Assembly (NCBI GenBank): GCA_002684495.1
Contig: NYVG01000017.1
Location: forward strand, 1 to 64,000
DNA: 64,000 nt
Origin: Gammaproteobacteria bacterium
Lineage (GTDB): Bacteria > Pseudomonadota > Gammaproteobacteria > Pseudomonadales > Azotimanducaceae
Direction of reading: 5' to 3'
Part shown: positions 10,807-19,472 of the stretch, piece after piece
How the letters are laid out: the number at the start of each line of letters is the position of its first letter
Position numbering within the stretch: position 1 is the first letter of the stretch
The notes under the pieces: model-generated
What the model was told of the DNA's origin: nothing
Databases searched by the model: none
The model's input: only the letters and a program-made list of their open reading frames with translations
Translations under genes and position numbers: made by a program

Positions 10807-11940
10807 CTACGCAGCGTTGGTCTGTTCGTAGGCTGTGATCAACTTGTCCTGCCAGTAGCCCTCGCTACCTATGTTGACGCTGAGCAATTTCGCCCGGCGA
10901 TAATAAAACTGACAATCAAATTCCCAGGTAAAACCCATACCGCCATGGGTTTGAACATTTTCTTCCGCGGCGTGCACCGCCGCCTGAATAGCACCTACCC
11001 GAGCGGTCGCTGCCGCCAGCGCCAGTTCAGCACTGCCACTGTCCAGCGCCCACGCGCCGTAATAACAGTTGCTGCGCGCCAGAGTATTCTTCACATACAT
11101 GCCCGCCAGCTTGTGCTTAATTGCCTGATAGGATGCGATCGAGCGGCCAAAGGCATAACGGCCCATGGCGTAATCGCGTGCTTGCTCAAGTGCTGCATCA
11201 GCTAGACCAACCTGTTCCCAAGCAAACAGCACTGCTGCTCGATCCAGCAAACTTTCCATTGCTGTCCATCCGGACCCTTCGCCACCGAGCAATTCAGACT
11301 GAGCATTAGCAAATTCAATGGCTACATGACCACGAGTGAAGTCCAGCGTACGCACCGCTTCTCGGCTTACGCCAGCTTGATCCAGTTCAACTAAGTGCAA
11401 GCTCGCGCCATCGCCTTGATCGCTAGCGGCAACGACTACAGCAAAGTTCGCAATACCGCCATCTGCGACAGGTATTTTGCGACCCGTGACCGAGCCACCA
11501 GATGCGGAGGTCTTAAGATTGCTGGCAGCTGGCCGGCCATTGCCTTCGGCCAAGGCAAAGGTGCCGATAGCCTCACCACTGGCCAGCATTGGCAACCACT
11601 TTTCTTTCTGCTCTTGGCTACCCAGCATCAGCAGCGCTTCAGTGGCCAAATAAACCGAAGAGCTAAAGGGAATCGGCGCAGCTGACCGGCCCAGTTCCTC
11701 AGCAATAACCACTAATTCGAGGTAGGACAGTCCTAGGCCGCCAAATTCTTCGGGAATCACCGTAGCGGTCCACCCCATCTCGACAACTTTTTGCCACAAC
11801 TCCGCATCGTATTCAGCATCGCCATCCAATACTTTACGGACTAACGTTGGCGGACAGTTGTCCGCTAAAAATCCGCGTGCCTGTTCACGCAGAAGCTCTT
11901 GTTCGTCAGAAAATTCAAAATCCATAATCGCCTTCTCCAA
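10807..11940 (-). CDS. acyl-CoA dehydrogenase
   Basis: GWTATVIPEEFGGLGLSYLELVVIAEELGRSAAP; AEENVQTHGGMGFTWEFDCQFYYRRAK. Confidence 0.93.
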   Translation of the reverse strand: MEKAIMDFEFSDEQELLREQARGFLADNCPPTLVRKVLDGDAEYDAELWQKVVEMGWTATVIPEEFGGLGLSYLELVVIAEELGRSAAPIPFSSSVYLATEALLMLGSQEQKEKWLPMLASGEAIGTFALAEGNGRPAASNLKTSASGGSVTGRKIPVADGGIANFAVVVAASDQGDGASLHLVELDQAGVSREAVRTLDFTRGHVAIEFANAQSELLGGEGSGWTAMESLLDRAAVLFAWEQVGLADAALEQARDYAMGRYAFGRSIASYQAIKHKLAGMYVKNTLARSNCYYGAWALDSGSAELALAAATARVGAIQAAVHAAEENVQTHGGMGFTWEFDCQFYYRRAKLLSVNIGSEGYWQDKLITAYEQTNAA

Positions 11941-12028
11941 TTGTTTTCGCTGACTTCGCCTCGCGCAAGTCCCTCGACCAGGCGCAAAAGTCTAACAAAA
12001 CCTTGCGAGCATTGACTACGCAGTTGTT

Positions 12029-12042
12029 AGCGCCCGGGCGCT
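12029..12042. promoter_or_regulatory. 14-bp perfect palindrome AGCGCCCGGGCGCT, possible operator
   Basis: Read directly; 89 bp upstream of the 10807-11940 gene start, in a divergent intergenic region. Confidence 0.4.
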
Positions 12043-12110
12043 TGTCTCATTTGCATCGCACATCACCCAAGCACGAACATTACAAAAACTCAGTCATGCA
12101 AAGCTGCATG

Positions 12111-12140
12111 CAATAGCAATAGCAATAGCAATAGCAATAG
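12111..12140. repeat. hexanucleotide tandem repeat (CAATAG)x5
   Basis: Five exact copies read from sequence. Confidence 0.97.
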
Positions 12141-12205
12141 TTGATTGAATTAAATTTAGCTGGGTTGCCGTTTTTATCTGCGCCTAATCGCTCTAGAATC
12201 GCTAC

Positions 12206-14161
12206 ATGCAATCGCCAGACTTTAACACCCATGGTTTCTTGCGTGTCGCCGCAGCCACTCCTGTGGTCAGCATTGCTGACCCAATGACGAATGCGGAAGC
12301 AATACTCGTAGAACTACAAGATCTATCAGAGCAAAACGTCGCCGTCGCCGTTTTTCCGGAACTCTGCCTCAGCGGCTATTCCGCAGAGGACTTGTTTTTT
12401 GCTGAAAATTTACTCGGCGATTGCCGCCAAGCCCTGGTACTGCTGGCACAACGCTCACCACTGCCGCTATGTGCTGTAGGCATTCCTTGGCGTCTAACCG
12501 ATGGACGACTACTTAACTGCGCGGCCCTCATCGGCAACGGCAAAGTATTGGGCATGGTGCCAAAGTCTGTGCAACCGAATTACGGTGAGTTTTACGATCA
12601 GCGATGGTTCGTATCAGGCCATGGGATCAACGAAACAGAGGTTACAGCTGACCTTGGCAGCTTTCAGATACGCCGAGATCAACTATTTAACGTAGGCGGC
12701 CATTTGGTTGGCGTAGAGATCTGCGAAGACTTATGGGCGCCAATCAATCCGGGCAGCTTGGCGGCTCTGGCTGGCGCCCAAGTGATTCTGAATCTCTCGG
12801 CCAGTAACGAGCTCATCAGCAAAGCCGACTATCGCCGCGAATTGGTGCGCATGACCAGCGCCAAGAATTTATGCGGTTATGTCTATGCAAGCGCCGGGGC
12901 CAACGAATCCAGCAAAGATCTGGTATTCGGCGGTCATCGCATAATTGCCGAGGCCGGCCAGCTGATCGCAGACAGCCAGCGCTTTAGCTTGCAGGCAGCC
13001 ACGCTGATCGCAGACATTGATACCCAGTGGTTGCAACACGACCGTGCCCAGAATACGACCTTTGCCCAAGCAGAGCGACCCAGTGCTTATCGCATCGCTT
13101 CTAGCGCTGCTACTTTGCCACCGTTACCGCAACTGCAACGCGAGTACCCACGACAACCCTTTGTACCGGCAGATGAGCATGAACTAGAAGCCCGGGCAGC
13201 GGAGATCATGCAAATTCAAGCCACTGGATTAGCGCGCCGTTTTCAGGCCGCGCGCAGCAGCACGCTGGTAATCGGCTTGTCTGGCGGTCTCGACTCAACA
13301 CTTGCGTTTCTCGTGGCGGTAGACGCACTGCACAAGCTCAACCTAGATATGAGCCACTTGCACGCCATCACCATGCCAGGGCCGGGCACAAGCACTGGCA
13401 CCTTCAGTAATGCCCAGGATTTAGCCGCAACTGTAGGCGCTGAATTTTTAGAGGTGCCCATTCATGCTGCGGTGGAGCAGCACCTTACCGACCTGCGTCA
13501 CGGCGGTGACTTTGATGTGGTATTTGAAAATGCTCAGGCGCGAGAGCGCACCCAAATCTTGTTTAATTACGCGAATAAAGAGAGTGGCATAGTCGTTGGA
13601 ACCGGCGACCTCAGTGAATTGGCACTGGGCTGGTGCACCTTCAATGCAGACCATATGGCGAACTACAACGTCAACGCCAGCGTGCCAAAAACCTTGATTG
13701 CTTATTTAGTGCGTTGGTACGCCCAGCATCGAGCCTCGGCGCAGCCCGAATTAGCTAACGTTCTTAACCGAGTTCTGGACACTCCGATTAGCCCCGAGTT
13801 GATTCCGCCTCAGGATGACGAAATCAGCCAGTTGACGGAATCGTTAGTAGGACCTTATGAACTGCACGATTTTTTCCTATTTCACTTTCTACGCCATGGC
13901 AGCCGGCCAAAGAAAATTTTCGATCTTGCGCAACGCAGTTTTGCCGGGGTTTATAACGAACACGAAATTAGCCATTGGTTAAGGCAGTTTTTCCAGCGCT
14001 TCATAAGCCAACAATTCAAGCGGTCAACCCTGCCCCCTGGGCCAAAGGTTGGCAGCGTTAGCCTTTCGCCTCGTGGCGATTGGCGTATGCCCGATGAAGC
14101 CACGGCCAAGGCATGGCTGGATGAAATCGACCAAATCCAACCCAAAGAGACCAGTGTATGA
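12206..14161 (+). CDS. nadE: glutamine-dependent NAD(+) synthetase
   Basis: N-terminal nitrilase-like glutaminase domain (FPELCLSGYSAEDL, VGVEICEDLWAP) plus synthetase domain with SGGLDSTLA. Confidence 0.93.
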   Translation: MQSPDFNTHGFLRVAAATPVVSIADPMTNAEAILVELQDLSEQNVAVAVFPELCLSGYSAEDLFFAENLLGDCRQALVLLAQRSPLPLCAVGIPWRLTDGRLLNCAALIGNGKVLGMVPKSVQPNYGEFYDQRWFVSGHGINETEVTADLGSFQIRRDQLFNVGGHLVGVEICEDLWAPINPGSLAALAGAQVILNLSASNELISKADYRRELVRMTSAKNLCGYVYASAGANESSKDLVFGGHRIIAEAGQLIADSQRFSLQAATLIADIDTQWLQHDRAQNTTFAQAERPSAYRIASSAATLPPLPQLQREYPRQPFVPADEHELEARAAEIMQIQATGLARRFQAARSSTLVIGLSGGLDSTLAFLVAVDALHKLNLDMSHLHAITMPGPGTSTGTFSNAQDLAATVGAEFLEVPIHAAVEQHLTDLRHGGDFDVVFENAQARERTQILFNYANKESGIVVGTGDLSELALGWCTFNADHMANYNVNASVPKTLIAYLVRWYAQHRASAQPELANVLNRVLDTPISPELIPPQDDEISQLTESLVGPYELHDFFLFHFLRHGSRPKKIFDLAQRSFAGVYNEHEISHWLRQFFQRFISQQFKRSTLPPGPKVGSVSLSPRGDWRMPDEATAKAWLDEIDQIQPKETSV

Positions 14162-15078
14162 GATCCAAGCTGCTGTTATTTCTGTCTTGCCTTTTCACAG
14201 CGCCCGCAGCCTTTAGCGACAGTGCGCACTGCGGCGACGAAGGCATCTGGATCGAAATCCTCGGTGCAGGCAGCGGCGAACTCTCCGATGGCCAAGGCCC
14301 ACCTAGTTTTCTGATCTGGCAAGACAATGTGGCACGCTTGCTTATCGATACCGGATCCGGCTCCTCTGTAGGATTTGATCGCTCCGGCGCGGACATTAAC
14401 GATATCGAGGTGATCGCCCTCACCCAAGTCCATGCAGATAATAGCGTCGATCTACCAGCCTATCTTGCTGGTGCATTAGCCGCAGACCGCAGCAGCACCT
14501 TGACCGTCCTCGGTCCCGACAGCAATACGGATGAATTCGTCGACACCGAAACATTCGTCCAACGCCTAATCGGTAATCAGGGCGCGTTCCCCCATCTGTC
14601 CGGCTTGTTACGACCATCGGCTCCGGACGGTTTCAGGGTGAAAGTAAGCAATGTCCCTGCTATCGGCTCTCGCAAGTGGTCACGCTACCGAAGTCCAAAT
14701 GTTCGGTTGATGGCTGTGCCAGTACAGCACAGTAATGTTCCTACCATCGCCTGGCGGGTGGAAATAGGCGGCGAAGTGGCCGTCTTCGCGGGGGACTTCA
14801 ATAACGACAAAAACATTATCGGCATATTTGCAGCCGACGCAGATGCTCTTGTTGCGAGCCATGCGATCCCAGAAGTCAGTCGCGGCGCCTTGAGAGATGC
14901 CTTTGCGCTGCCTTCAGAACTGGGCAAGGTTGCCGCTGCGGCTAATGCTCGCATGCTGATCCTCGCCCATCGCACCAATCGCACACGCGGCCGCGAGAGC
15001 CTAACCCGTGCAGCAATCGAAGACTCCTACCGGGGCAGCGTGCTGTTCGCTAATGACGGCGAATGCTGGGGACTCTAG
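14158..15078 (+). CDS. secreted MBL-fold-like protein with degenerate metal-binding motif
   Basis: Signal peptide; MBL architecture (LLIDTGSGSS, VFAGDF, LILAH) but TQVHADNS in place of THxHxDH. Confidence 0.75.
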   Translation: MRSKLLLFLSCLFTAPAAFSDSAHCGDEGIWIEILGAGSGELSDGQGPPSFLIWQDNVARLLIDTGSGSSVGFDRSGADINDIEVIALTQVHADNSVDLPAYLAGALAADRSSTLTVLGPDSNTDEFVDTETFVQRLIGNQGAFPHLSGLLRPSAPDGFRVKVSNVPAIGSRKWSRYRSPNVRLMAVPVQHSNVPTIAWRVEIGGEVAVFAGDFNNDKNIIGIFAADADALVASHAIPEVSRGALRDAFALPSELGKVAAAANARMLILAHRTNRTRGRESLTRAAIEDSYRGSVLFANDGECWGL

Positions 15079-16379
15079 GGTGCCCCGGCGTTAAGGTAGT
15101 CTATGGCTAATTGAGTCATAGCCTGTACTGCTGGCGCGAACGCAGCTTCATCGACATAGAAAAACGGTGAGTGGTTAGGAATCGCTTGGGCAGCGCTCAG
15201 CTCTGGTGGCCGTCCACCAATAAAGAAGAAAAATCCGGGCACTCGCTCTTGATAAAAGGAAAAGTCTTCGGCCCCAGTCACGCGGGGTGATTCAAAAACT
15301 GACTGCTCGCCATACACTCGCTCTAGCGTCGGCACCATTTGTCGGGTCAGCAGCGGATCGTTAAACGTAACCGGCACTCCAGGGTCAATCTCAACCGTGG
15401 CCACCGCCCCCATACCTGTGGCAGTTTGCTCAGCAATGGCACGAATCTTTGCGTGTATTGAACTACGCACCCCAGCATCGAATGTGCGAATCGTGCCGCT
15501 CAGCGTCGCCGTTTCAGGAACAATGTTATTCCGCACACCAGCGGTAAATGAGCCTACCGTAACCACAGCTGGGTGCTGGGTGATATCAATTTGCCGACTG
15601 ACGATGGTTTGTAAGCCGTTAATGATCTGTGCGCCTACCACAATAGGGTCAACACCAGCCCAAGGTCGAGCGCCATGGGTTTGCTTGCCTTGTATCTGCA
15701 CATCAAAACGCTGGGCACTGGCCATAAACCCTAGGGATCGATAACTTGCTGTGCCGACTTCGCTGCCTTGGGAGATATGTAAACCCATCACCGCGTCCAC
15801 ATCGGGATTTTTCAACACGCCCTCGGCAATCATAAGTTTCGCACCACCTTCCTCACCCTTGGGAGCACCTTCTTCAGCTGGTTGGAAAATAAATTTCACC
15901 GTACCCGGAAGCTGTTTACGCATACCCGCGAGAATTTCCGCAGCGCCCATGAGTATGGCCATGTGGGTGTCATGACCACAGGCATGCATAACGCCCACTT
16001 CGCGCCCTTCGTATTCACTGCGCTGAGTTGAGGCATAAGGCAGACCGGTCCTTTCGACCACGGGCAAACCATCCATATCTGCGCGGAGCGCTACTACGGG
16101 TCCTGGTAAGCCGCCTTTTAGCAGGCCAACCACACCGGTCTTAGCCACACCCGTTGTCACCTCCATACCTAAATCGCGTAGGTGTTCGGCAATAACCTTG
16201 GCCGTGCGAAACTCGCGATTCGACAGTTCAGCATATTCATGGAAATCTCGACGCCAACTGATGACGTCGTCAATCACAGCATCTACTTCGCGCTTAATCT
16301 CTGTATTCGCATTAGCGGTTGCGCTTGAGAGTGAAAACCAGGTCGCTATCACAGCAACTACTAAGCCAAGGAATTTCAT
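15075..16379 (-). CDS. M20 family amidohydrolase/metallopeptidase, exported
   Basis: Signal peptide from internal ATG; ALRADMDGLPV, HACGHDTHMAILMGAA, FQPAEEG motifs. Confidence 0.92.
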   Translation of the reverse strand: MKFLGLVVAVIATWFSLSSATANANTEIKREVDAVIDDVISWRRDFHEYAELSNREFRTAKVIAEHLRDLGMEVTTGVAKTGVVGLLKGGLPGPVVALRADMDGLPVVERTGLPYASTQRSEYEGREVGVMHACGHDTHMAILMGAAEILAGMRKQLPGTVKFIFQPAEEGAPKGEEGGAKLMIAEGVLKNPDVDAVMGLHISQGSEVGTASYRSLGFMASAQRFDVQIQGKQTHGARPWAGVDPIVVGAQIINGLQTIVSRQIDITQHPAVVTVGSFTAGVRNNIVPETATLSGTIRTFDAGVRSSIHAKIRAIAEQTATGMGAVATVEIDPGVPVTFNDPLLTRQMVPTLERVYGEQSVFESPRVTGAEDFSFYQERVPGFFFFIGGRPPELSAAQAIPNHSPFFYVDEAAFAPAVQAMTQLAIDYLNAGAP

Positions 16380-16477
16380 AGCCGCACTCCGTAAAAGATC
16401 TCTGAGCCTCCTGTTCGAAACTGCACGACTCCGCACCTGCTTGATTAGTTAATTTTTGATTAACATATAACGCCGGA

Positions 16478-16534
16478 GGGATTATGGATTTTTAATCCCA
16501 GATAACCCGATCCCTGCAAAGCGTCGGCTTTGCA
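16478..16534. other. two adjacent inverted repeats in a 240-bp intergenic region
   Basis: GGGATTA-N8-TAATCCC (16478-16499) and TGCAAAGC-GTCG-GCTTTGCA (16515-16534). Confidence 0.5.
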
Positions 16535-16679
16535 ATCGACGAAAAATCTAAAATATGAAGGTAAATCTAAAAGGTTAGTAGTCGTGAGATGGAGCTTAGC
16601 ACCAGCGCGGGCGCTTCCCTAGACCAAATTAAATTGTCAACTTTTTGATAACATTAGTAGCCGCGGGCGCTTTGAGTAT

Positions 16680-16997
16680 TTAACTACCGTGGTAGCCCAG
16701 CCGTTGCTGCATCTCGGCTTCAAACTCAGGGAAGTAACGCGCTATGTCCGGCAGGTCAAAGGTCTTGAGTATCGCCGTATTCGGCTCGCGCTCTAGGAGA
16801 AACTGGAACGCATTTAACAATACCCATTCATGGGTCGTGGTCGCACCACATAGCTTGCGGTAATAGGCTTGAGCCATGTGCACGCGATGTACCGTTTCGT
16901 CGGTAATGTTGATCTCACCACGCTGTAACTCACTGCTTACACGCTGCCCGACCACCACTTCATAGACATCTGCCTCAACCATATTCACACTGATCAT
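16680..16997 (-). CDS. hypothetical protein
   Basis: Internal ATG (MISVNMVEADVYEVVVGQ) gives 105 aa without overlapping the divergent thioesterase gene. Confidence 0.6.
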   Translation of the reverse strand: MISVNMVEADVYEVVVGQRVSSELQRGEINITDETVHRVHMAQAYYRKLCGATTTHEWVLLNAFQFLLEREPNTAILKTFDLPDIARYFPEFEAEMQQRLGYHGS

Positions 16998-17033
16998 GGT
17001 GTCTAACCTCCCTAATGCTCGCGAGCCAAAACT

Positions 17034-17489
17034 ATGACCGAACTCCAAGAACTTTGCACAGATTTGCAGGCCATCTGGTACCAACAAATTCCACTGTCCA
17101 AAGCCATGGACATGCGCATTGTGGACTTTGCCGATAATACGCTGACTTGCTCCGCCAGTTTGGCACCTAACGTCAATGTACATGGCACAGCTTTCGCCGG
17201 CAGTCTATACGCCGTCCAGGCTCTAACCGGCTGGGGCATGATGCATTTGCAGCTACGGTTGCACGAGCTTGATGCATCCATTGTCATTGCCAACGGCCAG
17301 ATTGATTACGCTAAACCCGTGGCCGAGGAGATTATGGTGAGTTGTTCTTTTGGCGGCCAAGAGGCAGCAATGGATACTCTGCAAAAGTCGGGCAAGGGGC
17401 GCTTTCAACTCACCAGCGAAGTGCAACTCAGTGACGGCTCGCACGCTGGAAGTTTCTCCGGCCTTTATGCGGTGCGCCTTAACCGATGA
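17034..17489 (+). CDS. YiiD C-terminal domain-type thioesterase
   Basis: hotdog-like sequence NVHGTAFAGSLYAVQALTGWGMMHL. Confidence 0.75.
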   Translation: MTELQELCTDLQAIWYQQIPLSKAMDMRIVDFADNTLTCSASLAPNVNVHGTAFAGSLYAVQALTGWGMMHLQLRLHELDASIVIANGQIDYAKPVAEEIMVSCSFGGQEAAMDTLQKSGKGRFQLTSEVQLSDGSHAGSFSGLYAVRLNR

Positions 17490-18024
17490 CGCATTGCAGC
17501 CACCGCTCTGAGCATGAACGCCAGCACCCCTGCCACCGTCAAAGCAACGTAGATTGGATCGCCAGCGGTTAGGGCAATGCCGACAAAAGCTTGCATGAAG
17601 ACCAACCACAGATAGTGCATGCCGAATCGATGCAGTCGCGACCACCAGCGCCCTAGACGTTGCTGCGCAGCTCGATTACTACTCAAGGCCATGACCCAAA
17701 TACACAGGTAGTGCAAATAACGCGACGATGTAAGCAAAGTGCACTGTGTGTACTAGTGCGGCTGCGAGGCCGAAGTAACGCCGGTATAAAATCAACCATC
17801 GCCCTCTACCGGTGAGCTTGTGCCATGGGCGTGCTACATACGCCAGTAGAAAAGCGATAAACGCAAGTCGCGCACTGACACGTAGGGCATTCATCAGCTA
17901 GGCTTCCATCCGGACCCAGCCACAACAGGACCATCATCAGCATCCCGCTGGTCAGGACAATCCACCAACCATCGAATGAGGCTAGATTACCTGTCTGTGT
18001 TGCTTGCGCTCGTCTCAGCAGCAT
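17465..18024 (-). pseudogene. ferric reductase-like transmembrane (MsrQ-like) gene split over three frames
   Basis: ORFs 17806-18024, 17679-17894 and 17465-17737 read in order as one polytopic protein, needing two +1 frame changes near 17900 and 17700. Confidence 0.7.
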
Positions 18025-18367
18025 CTTGCTCGTCCGCTGATAATTTAAAGGTCAACGTGCTGACTTGCCTATCGGCTGGAACGGGCGTGCCGTTAAGCTG
18101 CATGGGCGAAAATTGCCAATCGCGCACAGCCGCTATAGCCGCATTATCAAATACACCCACCGGTTCGGAATTGATCACACGCACGTTGACCACATTACCG
18201 CTAACCGTAACGTCGTAAGCGAGGGTGACGAAACCATCAAGCTGCTGAACCCGCGCTAATTCGGGGTAAACGGGCCCTTCGGCAACAAGCAGCATGGGCG
18301 GGCGGTTAGGTGTTGCACAGCCACATAGACCGAACCACAAGAGGACGAGCCCTAAAGTCTTATGCAC
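17987..18367 (-). CDS. lipoprotein with TonB C-terminal-like domain
   Basis: lipobox-like LCGC; PVYPELARVQQLDGFVTLAYDVTVSGNVVNVRVINSEPVGVFDNAAIAAVRDWQFSPMQLNG. Confidence 0.8.
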   Translation of the reverse strand: MHKTLGLVLLWFGLCGCATPNRPPMLLVAEGPVYPELARVQQLDGFVTLAYDVTVSGNVVNVRVINSEPVGVFDNAAIAAVRDWQFSPMQLNGTPVPADRQVSTLTFKLSADEQDAAETSASNTDR

Positions 18368-19153
18368 CTAGGTCACCAAAAATTGCCGCCGTGGATCATT
18401 TGCCGGTTGCGCCGCACCACCGCGTGGATGAATCATCGCGCCATCCGGCGCATATTGCAGAATGTAGGTCTTGCGAATGCCTTGGGTTAGATTCGGGCCT
18501 GTACGATGCGGTGTCAGGCTTGAAAAAACCGCCACTGAACCGGCTTTCACCTCCAGCGGCAAGGCGTCCTTGGGATGCTCGGCCAAACACTGAAAACCAA
18601 TCGAGGTCCAGTCGTGATGCAGTGTGCCGTTGACATGCTGACCCGGTGCGATCCATGGGCAGCCGTTACCTATCGTTGCGTCGGTAAGCGCGATCCAACA
18701 AGTCAAATACTGTTGCGGCCGCACATAGTTGTAGCCATTATCTTGGTGCCACGGAAAATCTTCTCGGGTGCCTGGCCGCTTGTATACCAACTGATCCCAG
18801 TACAAGCGCACCTCCGGGCCAATAAGATCTTGCACCAAATCGCGCATAACAGGATGCTGCGCAAAGCGACGTGCTTGCTCTGAAACCATTACCGCGTGTT
18901 CCCGAAAGACTATTGCATCGGGTCGAGCAATGGTCGGCTGACTCGGATCTATGTCCTGTAAGTCGGCATTGCGCTGCGCCTCCAGCGGGTCTAGCTCTGC
19001 CAACAAATCAGCAACCTCGGTGGGCGAGAATACATCTGGCAGCACAAAGCCACCTATTTCCGCGTAGGCGTCCGCCTGCTCTTGGGTTAAATAACGCAGC
19101 GGTCCAGGCGCTCTCTGCCAAGAAAATTCTTGGTTTAATGGATGCAACTTCAT
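18368..19153 (-). CDS. phytanoyl-CoA dioxygenase family protein
   Basis: WHQDNGYNYVRPQQYLTCWIALTDATIGNGC and SSLTPHRTGPN motifs. Confidence 0.92.
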   Translation of the reverse strand: MKLHPLNQEFSWQRAPGPLRYLTQEQADAYAEIGGFVLPDVFSPTEVADLLAELDPLEAQRNADLQDIDPSQPTIARPDAIVFREHAVMVSEQARRFAQHPVMRDLVQDLIGPEVRLYWDQLVYKRPGTREDFPWHQDNGYNYVRPQQYLTCWIALTDATIGNGCPWIAPGQHVNGTLHHDWTSIGFQCLAEHPKDALPLEVKAGSVAVFSSLTPHRTGPNLTQGIRKTYILQYAPDGAMIHPRGGAAQPANDPRRQFLVT

Positions 19154-19220
19154 GTTTTAAGCATGACACTAGGACGGCATATAATCCAACTCAGCATTGG
19201 CGATCCTTGAGTGTAAAATC

Positions 19221-19472
19221 ATGACCAAATCTGACCAATCCTCTAGTCAGGAAACTGAGCAGGAAATCGAAGAGTTGCCGCCATTAACTTTTTTCGAAAT
19301 GCTCGGCAGCACTTTTTCTGCGGCATTCGGCGTGCAATCCCAGCGCAACCGCGAGCGCGACTTCAGCCGCGGCAAACCCGGGCACTTTATCCTGATGGGT
19401 ATCGGTTTTACCGCCGCCTTCGTGGTTACGATAGTACTGGTCGTGAAGCTGCTTTTATCTCAGCTGACCTGA
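19221..19472 (+). CDS. DUF2970 family membrane protein
   Basis: FGVQSQRNRERDFSRGKPGHFILMGIGFTAAFVVTIVLVVKLLL. Confidence 0.8.
   Translation: MTKSDQSSSQETEQEIEELPPLTFFEMLGSTFSAAFGVQSQRNRERDFSRGKPGHFILMGIGFTAAFVVTIVLVVKLLLSQLT

Noticed and set aside
10588-11205. 205-aa plus-strand ORF over two acyl-CoA dehydrogenase genes
   Set aside because: Antisense to clear dehydrogenase coding sequence and spans the gene junction.
12111-12140. CRISPR-like repeats
   Set aside because: Repeats are contiguous 6-mers without spacers, i.e. a simple sequence repeat.
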